Positions 1-12,364 are shown, numbered from the stretch's first letter. The stretch: DNA of 64,000 nt from Streptomyces filipinensis (GCF_014649495.1 NZ_BMTD01000004.1:124001-188000), one strand, 5' to 3'. Notes: a model not told the origin generated them from the letters alone. A program made the numbers and translations.

Positions 1-785
1 TCCTCGTACGCCTGGACCTGGGCGCGGGCGGCGGGGTCCTTGAGGGTGTCGGCGGCCCGGCCGGAGGCGCGGCGACCGCCCTCGACCTCCTTCTTGATGA
101 TCCCGCCGAGCAGTCCGCCGTGCAGCGGCGACCAGGGGATGACCCCGAGGCCGTAGTCCTGCGCGGCGGGGACGACCTCCATCTCGGCGCGCCGCTCGGC
201 GAGGTTGTACAGGCACTGCTCGCTGACGAGACCGAGGGTGCCGCGCCGGGCGGCGGTCTCGTTCGCCTGGGCGATCTTGTAGCCGGGGAAGTTGGACGAA
301 CCGGCGTAGAGGATCTTGCCCTGCTGGACCAGGGTGTCGATCGCCTGCCAGATCTCCTCGAACGGCGTGTTCCGGTCGATGTGGTGGAACTGGTAGAGGT
401 CGATGTGGTCGGTCTGCAGCCGCTTCAGGCTGGCGTCCACGGCCCGGCGGATGTTCAGCGCGGAGAGCCTGTCGTGGTTGGGCCAGGCGGGCTGACCGGG
501 CTGGGCGTCGGTGGCCATGTTGCCGTAGACCTTGGTGGCGAGGACGACCTTGTCGCGGCGCTCGCCGCCCTTGGCGAACCAGTTGCCGATGATGGTCTCG
601 GTCCGGCCCTTGTTCTCCCCCCACCCGTACACGTTGGCGGTGTCGAAGAAGTTGATCCCCGCGTCCAGCGCCGCGTCCATGATCGCGTGGCTGTCGGCCT
701 CGTCGGTCTGCGGCCCGAAGTTCATCGTCCCGAGAACGAGTCGGCTGACCTTGAGTCCCGTGCGTCCTAGCTGCGTGTACTCCAT
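1..785 (-). CDS. Aldo/keto reductase (3' end outside window)
   Basis: NAD(P)H-dependent aldo/keto reductase of the YajO / potassium-channel-beta-like group, probably cytosolic and reducing aldehydes or ketones. It reads leftwards from ATG at 785 (protein begins MEYTQLGRTGLKVS) and runs off the left edge, so the C-terminus is missing. The catalytic tetrad is visible: Asp and Tyr in DTANVYGWGENKG, Lys in ATKVYG and His in YQFHHIDRNTP. The segment ending GSSNFPGYKIAQAN is the usual barrel strand of the family. An AGAGGACC sequence just upstream can serve as ribosome binding site. The substrate cannot be told. Confidence 0.9.
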   Translation of the reverse strand, partial: MEYTQLGRTGLKVSRLVLGTMNFGPQTDEADSHAIMDAALDAGINFFDTANVYGWGENKGRTETIIGNWFAKGGERRDKVVLATKVYGNMATDAQPGQPAWPNHDRLSALNIRRAVDASLKRLQTDHIDLYQFHHIDRNTPFEEIWQAIDTLVQQGKILYAGSSNFPGYKIAQANETAARRGTLGLVSEQCLYNLAERRAEMEVVPAAQDYGLGVIPWSPLHGGLLGGIIKKEVEGGRRASGRAADTLKDPAARAQVQAYE

Positions 786-833
786 GGTCCTCTAGCCAAC
801 GGCTTGAAGTGCGCTCTACGCAAGCGAGTTGGG

Positions 834-1418
834 CTAGTCGCGGGGGAAGTCGCCGGTTTTGAGGGTGAGGCCGAGGGGGGTCGTGGTCATGTCGACATCC
901 GCTCCGAAGGCGACCGTCAGTTCGCTGACGTACTCGCCGTCCTTCGGCTGGCTGCAGAGGTGGCACTTGCCCTGGTAGGGATCGGCGACGAGGTAGACGG
1001 GCACCTCGGCGGTGGCGTAGGCCGTCTTCTTGGGGCCGTAGTCGTTGTGTCCCGTGCCCTTGGAGATGACCTCCGCGACGAACGCGACGTCCTCGCAGCG
1101 CCAGAGGCCCCCGGGCGTCTTCTCGGCGCCCTCGGCCACGAGTGTGACGTCGGAGCAGAAGCCGTTGAGGTGGCCCGGGTAGTCGATCCGGACGTCCGAC
1201 TTGACGCGCTTGCGCGGGTACTTGGTGCGCAGCTGCTCATAGATGTCGGCGATGATCTCCCAGCGGGTGTCCCGCTGCGGCGACATGAAGATGGCCCCCT
1301 CGACGATGTCGACCTTGTATCCCTCGGGGGTGGTCCGCTCAAGCGACTCGAACAGGTCGTCCAGAGTCAGCTCGCCGCTCTCCTCGGCCATCTCGATCCT
1401 GTCTTCAAGGACGGTCAT
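834..1418 (-). CDS. Uma2-family (DUF820) endonuclease-like protein
   Basis: 194-residue protein of the Uma2/DUF820 family, which has a PD-(D/E)XK restriction-endonuclease-like fold and is abundant in Streptomyces and cyanobacteria. Its cellular role is not established. Family features seen are the N-terminal helix ending in YKVDIVEGAIFMSP, the conserved Asp in CSDVTLVAE, and the VAFVAEVISKGTGHNDYGPKKTAYATAEVPVYLVADP core that carries the acidic and Lys residues of the nuclease motif. I chose ATG 1418 over the upstream in-frame start because GGGAGGAGC lies at the right distance. It lies upstream of, and in the same orientation as, the aldo/keto reductase, with a 48-nt gap. Confidence 0.85.
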   Translation of the reverse strand: MTVLEDRIEMAEESGELTLDDLFESLERTTPEGYKVDIVEGAIFMSPQRDTRWEIIADIYEQLRTKYPRKRVKSDVRIDYPGHLNGFCSDVTLVAEGAEKTPGGLWRCEDVAFVAEVISKGTGHNDYGPKKTAYATAEVPVYLVADPYQGKCHLCSQPKDGEYVSELTVAFGADVDMTTTPLGLTLKTGDFPRD

Positions 1419-1506
1419 CGTGGCGCTCCTCCCCGGCTGCCCCACGCACGAGTGCAGCCGCGCGGTTCAACGATACGCACGGTGACCGGGGCACGCCGGA
1501 ATCAGG

Positions 1507-2190
1507 TCAACCTGTTCCCGCCCCGTACGTCTGTCCGACCCCCCACGCCTCCCACATCGCCCCCGCGAAGGCCTCCGCGATCCGGTGTTCCCCGCTCGCG
1601 TTGGGATGCGTGCCGTCGTAGGTGTCGGTGTGGATGTCGTACGACTGGGGCGGCGAGGCCAGCAGGATCGGTGAGCGGGGTTCGTCCAGGTCGGCGACCG
1701 TCTTGGCGAGCAGGACGTTGAAGAGGTCCACCTGCTCGGCGAAGGAGGCGTCCGCCTCGGCCCGGATGTTCGGGATGACCGGGAGCAGGACCATGCGGAT
1801 GCGCGGGGCGGCCTCGCGGGCACCGGTGACGAAGGCGCGCACGTTCTGCGCCGTCTGTTCGGCGTTGGTGTAGAAGCCCAGGTCGATCAGGCCGAGGGAG
1901 ACCAGGAGGACGTCCGCCCGGTGCCGTCGCAGCGCGTCGCCGATCAGCGGTGCCATGTGCAGCCAGCCCTCGCCCCAGCCCGCCAGGTGGTGGCGCGGGA
2001 AGCCGGGATCGGCGTAGGCGTACGACGTGGGGGCGTCGGCCGACTTGTCGTACAGCTCCTCGCGGGGGCCGACGAAGGTGAACGGGCCGCCGTACGTGTC
2101 GCGCAGGTGCTGCCACAGACGGTAACGCCATGTGTGCTCGCCGGCGCTCCCGATCGTCATGGAGTCACCTACGGGCATGAACCTGAGCAT
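1507..2190 (-). CDS. SGNH/GDSL-family hydrolase
   Basis: 227-residue cytosolic-looking SGNH-family esterase/lipase with no signal peptide. Block I is present (GDSM, nucleophile Ser10), a Gly of block II is likely in the HHLAGWGEGW stretch, and block V is clear (DGTHPN, Asp192 and His195). The block III motif that normally reads GxND is GLID here, so the oxyanion-hole Asn is replaced by Ile102. Activity may be altered, or another residue may serve. Substrate unknown. ATG 2190 is chosen. A second Met four codons on is possible, and neither has a strong Shine-Dalgarno sequence. It is divergent from the propeller protein at 2302. Confidence 0.8.
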   Translation of the reverse strand: MLRFMPVGDSMTIGSAGEHTWRYRLWQHLRDTYGGPFTFVGPREELYDKSADAPTSYAYADPGFPRHHLAGWGEGWLHMAPLIGDALRRHRADVLLVSLGLIDLGFYTNAEQTAQNVRAFVTGAREAAPRIRMVLLPVIPNIRAEADASFAEQVDLFNVLLAKTVADLDEPRSPILLASPPQSYDIHTDTYDGTHPNASGEHRIAEAFAGAMWEAWGVGQTYGAGTG

Positions 2191-2301
2191 CCGCTCATGA
2201 TGGACGATCACGCGGGACGGTGGAATGTGAGGCCCACCACGTCCGACGGGCGCCGAGGAGCGCGCCGGGTGAACCCCCGGAGGGAATGGCAGGCTTGGGG
2301 C

Positions 2302-3276
2302 ATGCGTCGATCGTTCGCCGTTCTCGCCGGGGTGCTGCTCACCGGCGCCTGCGCGCTGCCCGCCTCCGCCGCCGACGGGCCCGGCGACCAGGGGTTCACC
2401 CTCAAGGACCCGAGGATCACCGAGTCCAGCGGGCTCGCCGCCTCGCATCTCCACCCCGGCGTCTACTGGACGCACAACGACAGCAGCGACGGGCCGTACA
2501 TCTACGCCGTCGACAGCCGGACCGGGAAGACCGTCGCCCGGATCACCCTGCGCGGCATCGGGTCCCCGCGGGACGTCGAGGCCATCTCGATCGGGCCCCA
2601 CGACGAGATCTACGTCGGCGACATCGGCGACAACATGGGCGGCAAGTGGCCGTACGTGTGGATCTACCGGCTGCCCGAGCCGAAGGAGCTGAGGGACCAG
2701 ACGGTCACCGCCACGCAGTACGTCGTGAAGTACGCGAACGGGCCGCGGGACGCCGAGTCGCTGATCGTCCACCCGAAGACCGGGCGGGTCTACATCATCG
2801 ACAAGAAGGAGGACGGCGGGCACCTGTACGAGGGCCCGGCCGCCCTCTCCACCTCCGGCGCGAACATCTTCCGGCCCGTCGCCCCGGTCGACCTGTGGGC
2901 CACCGACGCGGCCTTCTCGCCGGACGGACGGCAGCTCGCCGTGCGCGGGTACCTCGGCGGGATCCTCTACGACTGGAACGGCGGGAGGATCAAGCGCGAG
3001 GGCCAGCTGGACGTGCCCCTGCAGGGACAGGGCGAGGGCGTCTCCTACTCGGCCGACGGGACGAGGCTGCTGTACAGCAGCGAGGGGGCGGACAGCGAGG
3101 TCGTGGCGAAGGACGCGCCGGACCGCCCCGCCGCCAAGTCGCCCTCTTCCGGCACCGGTTCGCGGAGCGGGAGCAGCTACGGCAGCGGCGGCTACGGCCT
3201 GAAGACCGGTGCCGTCGTCGTCGCCGTCGCTGTGGCCGCCCTGTTCGGGTTGCGGCGGCTGCGGCGCGGGAGCTGA
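2302..3276 (+). CDS. Secreted beta-propeller protein with C-terminal membrane anchor
   Basis: 324-residue exported protein of unknown function. Residues 1-24 form a signal peptide (basic MRRSF, hydrophobic core, cleavage near ASA-AD). The body has propeller-like strands: DSRTGKTVARI, the calcium-loop-like GDIGDN, and AFSPDGRQLAV and SYSADGTRLLY, which are WD40/PD40-like. A Ser/Gly-rich linker from about residue 275 leads to one transmembrane segment (TGAVVVAVAVAALFG) and a basic end, so the propeller should sit outside the cell, tethered to the membrane. The start at 2302 is fixed by the signal peptide. Convergent with serC and separated from it by a strong hairpin. Confidence 0.85.
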   Translation: MRRSFAVLAGVLLTGACALPASAADGPGDQGFTLKDPRITESSGLAASHLHPGVYWTHNDSSDGPYIYAVDSRTGKTVARITLRGIGSPRDVEAISIGPHDEIYVGDIGDNMGGKWPYVWIYRLPEPKELRDQTVTATQYVVKYANGPRDAESLIVHPKTGRVYIIDKKEDGGHLYEGPAALSTSGANIFRPVAPVDLWATDAAFSPDGRQLAVRGYLGGILYDWNGGRIKREGQLDVPLQGQGEGVSYSADGTRLLYSSEGADSEVVAKDAPDRPAAKSPSSGTGSRSGSSYGSGGYGLKTGAVVVAVAVAALFGLRRLRRGS

Positions 3277-3284
3277 GCCATACG

Positions 3285-3316
3285 AAGGGCGCCCGGTGTC
3301 CACCGGGCGCCCCTTG
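3285..3316. terminator. Bidirectional terminator between convergent genes
   Basis: A near-perfect inverted repeat (AAGGGCGCCCGGTG, 2-nt loop, CACCGGGCGCCCC followed by TTG) lies between the stops of the propeller gene and serC. There is no long T tract, as is common in Streptomyces. Confidence 0.75.
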
Positions 3317-3350
3317 TCGTCTTACGCGGGAGGTCGTCTTCCGCGGGAGG

Positions 3351-7582
<4,232 letters not shown>

Positions 7583-7639
7583 CAGCGGATCCGTAGACTC
7601 GAAAGTGACCAGTCGCCTCACATCTCGGAGGAACCCCCC

Positions 7640-7840
7640 ATGACGAAGGCACCGTTCGCCTCCCTGTCCGCCGCGATCGCGGCGCTCGGCACGGCTCTCG
7701 CGTTCCTCGCGGTCCAGCTCCGCACGGACGGATACGAGCCGTACGTCGAATCCGTGGCCACCGCCAGCGTCGTCATGTTCGTCACCGCGGCGCTCGTGGT
7801 GGTGACGTGGGTCCGTGCCGGCCGACGGCACTCGAACTGA
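7640..7840 (+). CDS. Small two-helix membrane protein
   Basis: 66-residue protein with two hydrophobic segments (about residues 9-26 and 41-58, the second VATASVVMFVTAALVVVTWV) and a basic C-terminus (RAGRRHSN), so an integral membrane hairpin. CGGAGGAACCCCCC before the ATG is a strong ribosome binding site, which makes it a real gene despite its size. No family recognised and no function can be assigned. The next gene begins 17 nt downstream in the same direction, so the two may be co-transcribed. Confidence 0.75.
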   Translation: MTKAPFASLSAAIAALGTALAFLAVQLRTDGYEPYVESVATASVVMFVTAALVVVTWVRAGRRHSN

Positions 7841-7857
7841 ACACCGCGGAACCGGGG

Positions 7858-8613
7858 GTGGAGCACACCCGCCTGGCGGTCCTCTCCGACATCCACGGAG
7901 TACTGCCCGCCCTGGAGGCAGTCCTCGCCGAGCCGGAGGTGGCCGCCGCCGACCGCATCGTCGTCACCGGCGACATCGCGGCGGGGCCCCAGCCGGTGGA
8001 GGTACTGGACCTGCTGCGGGAGCAGGGCGACCGGGTGCTGTGGCTCGCGGGGAACGCCGACCGGGAGCTCGTGGAGTACCGGCGCGGGCAGCGCACGGAC
8101 ATCCCCGACCCCATCGGCCCCTTCGCGGCCCGGGCGCTCCGCGACGACCAGGTCGGCTTCCTGGAGGCCCTCCCGAAGACCCTCACCCTGCGCGTCCGCG
8201 GCCTCGGCACGGTCCTGTTCTGCCATGCCACCCCGCGCGACGACGAGGAACTGGTCCTGGTGGACTCCCGGCCGGCCCGCTGGTCGGAGGTCCTGGGCGG
8301 CCTGGCGTCCGGCATCGGCACGGTCGTCTGCGGCCACACACACATGCCCTACGTCCGCCTGGCCCACGGCCGCCTGGTCGTCAACCCGGGCAGCGTCGGC
8401 ATGCCCTACGGCCGCCCCGGCGCCCACTGGTGCCTCCTCGGCCCCGGCACCGACCTGCGCGTGACGCCGTACGACATCCCGGCGGCCGTCGCCCGGCTCA
8501 CCGCCGCGTGCGCCTACCCGGACATCGCCGCGTGGGCGGACTACCACCTCCACGCCCGTGCGACGGACACGGAGGTGCTGGCCGCGTGGGGGCCGAAGGC
8601 CGGGAGCTCATAA
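7858..8613 (+). CDS. Metallophosphoesterase (YfcE/MJ0936-like)
   Basis: 251-residue calcineurin-like phosphoesterase binding two metal ions. The motif series is complete: D-x-H (SDIHG), GD (VTGDIAAG), GNAD (LAGNADRE), H (FCHATP) and GHTH (VCGHTHMP), followed by VNPGSVGMP, which is typical of the YfcE/DUF2156-type phosphodiesterases acting on small phosphodiesters. No signal peptide, so probably cytosolic. The GTG at 7858 is chosen because the first metal-binding motif follows at the usual spacing. The earlier in-frame GTG at 7807 would overlap the previous gene. The natural substrate is unknown. Confidence 0.88.
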   Translation: MEHTRLAVLSDIHGVLPALEAVLAEPEVAAADRIVVTGDIAAGPQPVEVLDLLREQGDRVLWLAGNADRELVEYRRGQRTDIPDPIGPFAARALRDDQVGFLEALPKTLTLRVRGLGTVLFCHATPRDDEELVLVDSRPARWSEVLGGLASGIGTVVCGHTHMPYVRLAHGRLVVNPGSVGMPYGRPGAHWCLLGPGTDLRVTPYDIPAAVARLTAACAYPDIAAWADYHLHARATDTEVLAAWGPKAGSS

Positions 8614-8727
8614 GGCTGCTCTCAGGTTCGCAAGGGTTCGTAAGGGAATTCTCAGCTTCGAGCGGGTCCCTCAGGAACCGCAAAGGTATTCCAAGGTACT
8701 CACAGCCCCCCTTTGCCGATTTTGCCG

Positions 8728-8822
8728 TTCCGACTCCTGAGCGGCGTGTAAGTTCTTCGGTGTCGGGTTCCGGACGCGGAATTCAGCATCACACGTACAG
8801 TGCGAAATCAGGAGTCGGAATG
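8728..8822 (+). promoter_or_regulatory. Inverted repeat pairing with the RBS and start codon
   Basis: TTCCGACTCCTGA at 8728-8740 is the exact reverse complement of TCAGGAGTCGGAA at 8808-8820. Pairing can extend by a G-U and a C-G pair through the ATG. In a transcript beginning upstream of 8728, the stem would bury the AGGAG Shine-Dalgarno sequence and the start codon of the small peptide gene. It could instead be an operator pair if transcription starts within the 67-nt loop. Confidence 0.55.
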
Positions 8823-8951
8823 AGCCTCAAGAAGCTGGCCCCGCTGCCCCCCAAGCCGAAGAAGCAGCTCCCGCCGCCGCCCCCGCCGAAGCCCAAGAAG
8901 AAGCACGCGCCGAAGCCGCTGCCCAAGCCGCTGCCCGGCCAGGACCGCTGA
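8820..8951 (+). CDS. 43-residue Lys/Pro-rich peptide
   Basis: Not recognised. The product has 43 residues, of which 16 are Pro and 11 Lys, with only His, Gln, Leu, Ala, Gly and an end GQDR besides. It is strongly cationic, unlikely to fold, and has no signal peptide, Cys or Gly-Gly leader. AGGAGTCGGA precedes the ATG, so translation initiation looks good. A T-tailed hairpin follows, and 97 nt after the stop a fused ABC exporter begins in the same direction. This arrangement fits a small exported or surface peptide with its transporter. It could equally be a linker-like protein with an unrelated neighbour. Confidence 0.6.
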   Translation: MSLKKLAPLPPKPKKQLPPPPPPKPKKKHAPKPLPKPLPGQDR

Positions 8952-8974
8952 GCCGGCTGAACGCGCGGTGAATT

Positions 8975-9010
8975 AAAAGGGGGCCGATGGTGCACCGCCG
9001 GCCCCTTTTT
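8975..9010 (+). terminator. Rho-independent terminator / attenuator
   Basis: AAAAGGGGGCC and GGCCCCTTTTT pair around a 14-nt loop, and a run of T follows. A canonical T-tailed terminator is unusual in this genome. It sits between the Lys/Pro-rich peptide gene and the ABC exporter, so it would set a peptide-to-exporter expression ratio or separate the two units. Confidence 0.8.
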
Positions 9011-9048
9011 CTTTTTCGTTCGGGACGGCGATTCGAAAGGGGAATCCG

Positions 9049-11115
9049 ATGGGCGACGAGGACGACGAGTTCGAGTGCGAGACCCCCACCATTCCCGCCC
9101 GGACGGCATTCCGCCGTTTCTGGCCGCTGACGAAGGGGCTCAGGAGATGGCTGCTCCTCGTCTGGCTGTGCACGGTGCTCGCCGCGCTCGCCGAGACCGA
9201 GGCCATCCTGCTGTTCGGTGACCTCACCGACCACGCCCTGCAGAAGGGCTCGCCGGCCGCGTTCTGGAGCCCGGCGCTGAAGTGGCTGGGCATCGCGGTG
9301 CTCGGCGCGCTCGTCGCGTACGCCGGCAACTCCCTCGCCGCCTGGGCGACCGAGCGGTTCGTGATGCGGCTGCGCGAGCACGTCTTCGACCACGTCCAGC
9401 AACTGCCCCCGCACTTCTTCCAGCGTCACCGCCAGGGCGATCTGCTCTCCCGGCTGACCAGTGACGTGGAAGCGATCGAGACGATGGTCGTGTCCGGCCT
9501 GGTGGGCGCCGCCTCGGCGGCCTTCTCCGCCCTCTTCTACGCGGCCGCCGCGTTCTGGCTGCGCTGGGACCTGGCCGCCGCCACCTTCGTCCTCGCGCCC
9601 CTGTTCTGGCTGGCCGCCCGCCGCTTCTCCGGTTCCATCAAGGACGTCTCCCGCGAGGGCCGGGTCGCCGACGGCGCGATCACCTCCGTGGTGGAGGAGG
9701 CCCTCGGCACCATCGTGCTGACCCAGGCCTACGACCGCCGCGACGCCGAACGCCGCCGGCTGCACGAGGAGGCCACCGCCTGGTTCCGCGCCTCGGTCCG
9801 CTCCGCCCGCCTGAACGAGGCCTACGAGCAGCTCGTCCAGGTCATCGAGACGGTGTGCGTGCTCGCCGTGATCGGCATCGGCGCCTGGGAGATCTCCACC
9901 GGCCGGATGACCCTCGGTGAGCTCCTCGCCTTCGCCGCGTTCCTCGGCTACCTCTACCCGCCGGTGCGCGGCCTCGCCCAGCTGGGCCTCACCGTCACCG
10001 CCGCCACGGCGGGCGCCGAGCGGCTCATCGAGATCCTGGACGCCGGACCGTCGGTCACCGACCCCCGGCACCCGGCCGACACCGGCCGCCCGGACGGAAC
10101 CGTCGAGGTCCGGGACGTGACCTTCCGCTACCCGGGCGCCGACGACACCGCCCTCGAAGGCCTGTCCTTCGCGGTGCGCCCCGGCGAGCTGGTGATCGTC
10201 ACCGGCCCGAGCGGCGCGGGCAAGTCCACGGTGTCCAAGCTGCTGCTGCGCTTCTACGACCCGGACGCGGGCGACGTCCTGCTGGACGGCACCCCGCTGC
10301 GCGACTTCCCGCTGGCGCGCCTGCGGGAGTACGTCACCCTGCTCCCCCAGGAGACCCTGGTGCTGCACGACACGGTGCGCGCCAACATCGCCTGCGGCCG
10401 GCCCGGCGCCAGCGACCAGGCCATCGAGGAGGCGGCGAGGGCGGCGGACGCCCACGACTTCATCGTCCGGTTGCCCGACGGCTACGACACGCCGGTGGAC
10501 TCCCACTCGGCCCGTCTGTCCGGCGGTCAGCTCCAGCGTCTGGCCATCGCCCGCGCCATCCTCCGCGACGCCCCGGTCCTGGTCCTGGACGAGCCCACGA
10601 CCGGCCTGGACGCGATGGCCGCCCGCCGCGTGGTGAAGCCCCTGCGCCGCCTGATGGCCGGCCGTACGACGATCATGATCACGCACGACCTCAACCTCGC
10701 CCCCGACGCCGACCGCATCCTCGTCGTCGACCGGGGCCGGGTCGTGGAGACCGGCCGGCATGACGAGCTGCTCGCCCGGGGCGGGGCGTACGCGCGGCTG
10801 CACCGCTCGCAAAACGGCGCGGTGATGGACACCGGCGAACTGCGCATGCCGCTGTGGGAGGACCAGCGGGCACGGCAGCCGGATCACACCCCTCGGTACG
10901 GGCAGCCGGAGCACCCGGACCAGCATGGGCAGCCGGCTCCGACGTACCCGCATGGGCAGCCGACCCAGACGTACCCGCACGGGCAGGGATTCGAGGCGTA
11001 CGCCCCCGCCGGGGCCTGGGCCCAGCCCGGCTGCGAGCCGTGCGGAAACATGCCGGCGTACCTGCCCGACGGCCGCCCCCTCTTCCGTGAGGAGCAGGCC
11101 TGGCCGGGCAGTTGA
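9049..11115 (+). CDS. ABC exporter, fused membrane and ATPase domains
   Basis: 688-residue half-transporter working as a homodimer or heterodimer at the cell membrane. The membrane domain (about residues 30-310) contains the exporter coupling signatures HVFDHVQQLPPHFF and QGDLLSRLTSDVEAIE. The ATPase domain (about 345-590) has Walker A GPSGAGKST near 386, the Q-loop, signature LSGGQLQR, Walker B VLVLDEPT and the H-loop ITHD. A 90-residue tail is rich in His, Pro, Gly and Gln with repeats of the type TYPHGQP and then CEPCG, perhaps metal-binding. GAAAGGGGAA precedes ATG 9049. It follows the Lys/Pro-rich peptide gene, so it is a candidate exporter for that peptide. The substrate is otherwise unknown. 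Confidence 0.88.
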   Translation: MGDEDDEFECETPTIPARTAFRRFWPLTKGLRRWLLLVWLCTVLAALAETEAILLFGDLTDHALQKGSPAAFWSPALKWLGIAVLGALVAYAGNSLAAWATERFVMRLREHVFDHVQQLPPHFFQRHRQGDLLSRLTSDVEAIETMVVSGLVGAASAAFSALFYAAAAFWLRWDLAAATFVLAPLFWLAARRFSGSIKDVSREGRVADGAITSVVEEALGTIVLTQAYDRRDAERRRLHEEATAWFRASVRSARLNEAYEQLVQVIETVCVLAVIGIGAWEISTGRMTLGELLAFAAFLGYLYPPVRGLAQLGLTVTAATAGAERLIEILDAGPSVTDPRHPADTGRPDGTVEVRDVTFRYPGADDTALEGLSFAVRPGELVIVTGPSGAGKSTVSKLLLRFYDPDAGDVLLDGTPLRDFPLARLREYVTLLPQETLVLHDTVRANIACGRPGASDQAIEEAARAADAHDFIVRLPDGYDTPVDSHSARLSGGQLQRLAIARAILRDAPVLVLDEPTTGLDAMAARRVVKPLRRLMAGRTTIMITHDLNLAPDADRILVVDRGRVVETGRHDELLARGGAYARLHRSQNGAVMDTGELRMPLWEDQRARQPDHTPRYGQPEHPDQHGQPAPTYPHGQPTQTYPHGQGFEAYAPAGAWAQPGCEPCGNMPAYLPDGRPLFREEQAWPGS

Positions 11116-11169
11116 CGGGGCGTCCGGCCGCCGACGGGATCCCACCATCCGGGACAGTGCCGTAAAGGG

Positions 11170-11198
11170 TTCACGCTCCTGTCGAAGTCCACTACCCT
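11170..11198 (+). promoter_or_regulatory. Putative sigma70-type promoter of the EamA gene
   Basis: TTCACG (11170-11175), a 17-nt spacer and TACCCT (11193-11198) fit an HrdB-type promoter, with transcription expected near 11205 and the ATG at 11219. The 5' leader would be only about 14 nt. Confidence 0.45.
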
Positions 11199-11218
11199 GG
11201 ACCTGGCAGTACATCGCG

Positions 11219-12271
11219 ATGAACGAACTCGATCAAGCACCAGGACCGCCCGTGACCGCCACCTCCAGCACCGCCACGCAGACCCCGGTCGCCCCCGTCC
11301 AGGGGCCGCGCCGCCTCGGCTCGCTGGGCCCGGTGGGCCTCGTCCTGGCCGGCGGAGTCTCGGTCCAGTTCGGCGGCGCCCTCGCGGTGACGCTGATGCC
11401 CCGGGCCGGCGCACCCGGCGTCGTCACCCTGCGCCTCCTCGCGGCGGCGCTGGTCCTCCTCCTGGTCTGCCGCCCCCGGCTGCGCGGCCACTCCCGCACC
11501 GACTGGGGCACGGTGGTCGCCTTCGGTATCGCCATGGGCGCGATGAACGGCCTCTTCTACGAGGCGGTCGCCCGTATCCCGCTGGGCCCGGCGGTCACCC
11601 TGGAGGTCCTCGGCCCGCTGGCCCTGTCCGTCCTGGCCTCCCGCCGCGCGATCAACGCCGTGTGGGCGGGCCTGGCCCTGCTCGGTGTGTTCCTGCTGGG
11701 CGGCGGAGGCTTCGACACCCTCGACCCCATAGGTGTCGCTTTTGCCCTGGGGGCCGGTGCCATGTGGGCGATCTATATCCTCTTCAGCGCCCGCACGGGC
11801 CGCCGCTTCCCCCAGGCGGACGGTCTGGCCCTCGCCATGGCCGTAGCGGCCGTTCTCTTCCTTCCGATCGGTGTGGCCTCGGCGGGCACCCGTCTGCTGA
11901 ACCCCACCACGATCGCCCTCGGCGCGGCCGTGGCCCTGCTGTCCTCGGTCCTGCCCTACACCCTGGAACTGCTCGCCCTGCGCCGCCTGCCCGCCTCCAC
12001 CTTCGCCATCCTGATGAGTCTCGAACCGGCGATCGCGGCAACGGCCGGTTTCCTCATCCTCGGCCAGTCCCTGTCCCTGCGGGAGGCGGGCGCGATCGCC
12101 CTGGTCATCGCGGCGAGCATCGGCGCGGTCCGCACCCAGGTCGGCCGGTCGAAGAGTCAGGCGGCGAGCGATGCGGGGGGCCGCGCGGGGAGCCAGGCGG
12201 AGAGTCGGGCAGGGAGTCGCGCTGAGAGTCACGCGGGGAGTCAGGTGGCGAGCTCCCCTCACGGGGCATAG
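11219..12271 (+). CDS. EamA/RhtA-family transporter
   Basis: 350-residue DMT-superfamily permease with about ten transmembrane helices, probably exporting amino acids or related metabolites (RhtA/threonine-homoserine exporter group). Recognisable stretches are GGVSVQFGGALAVTLMPRAGAPGVVTLRLL at the first repeat, GMNGLFYEA-like MGAMNGLFYEA, and SSVLPYTLELLALRRLPASTFAILMSLEPA in the second repeat. The C-terminal 40 residues are hydrophilic and made of degenerate four-to-six-residue repeats (AGSQAESRAGSRAES) encoded by near-repeats of GCGGGGAGTCA, which suggests slippage. The ATG at 11219 is used, and a GTG 11 codons later is possible. Confidence 0.88.
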   Translation: MNELDQAPGPPVTATSSTATQTPVAPVQGPRRLGSLGPVGLVLAGGVSVQFGGALAVTLMPRAGAPGVVTLRLLAAALVLLLVCRPRLRGHSRTDWGTVVAFGIAMGAMNGLFYEAVARIPLGPAVTLEVLGPLALSVLASRRAINAVWAGLALLGVFLLGGGGFDTLDPIGVAFALGAGAMWAIYILFSARTGRRFPQADGLALAMAVAAVLFLPIGVASAGTRLLNPTTIALGAAVALLSSVLPYTLELLALRRLPASTFAILMSLEPAIAATAGFLILGQSLSLREAGAIALVIAASIGAVRTQVGRSKSQAASDAGGRAGSQAESRAGSRAESHAGSQVASSPHGA

Positions 12272-12320
12272 GCGCCGGCACGCGCAGGGGAGCCGGCCCT
12301 GCGGCCGGAACAAATTCATG

Positions 12321-12332
12321 CAAGCACGCTTG
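12321..12332. promoter_or_regulatory. Putative TetR operator of the Atu-like operon
   Basis: CAAGCACGCTTG is a 5-2-5 palindrome 33 nt upstream of the first gene of the acyl-CoA operon. It is likely the site for the TetR regulator encoded at the operon end (21836). That link is inference from position only. Confidence 0.4.
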
Positions 12333-12364
12333 ATTGTTTCTGAGCCCGCTGCCATGCTCCCCTC

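Noticed and set aside
8827..11214. 795-codon minus-strand ORF over the ABC exporter
   Set aside because: Antisense of a well-conserved gene, low-complexity Gly/Arg/Val composition, no domain.
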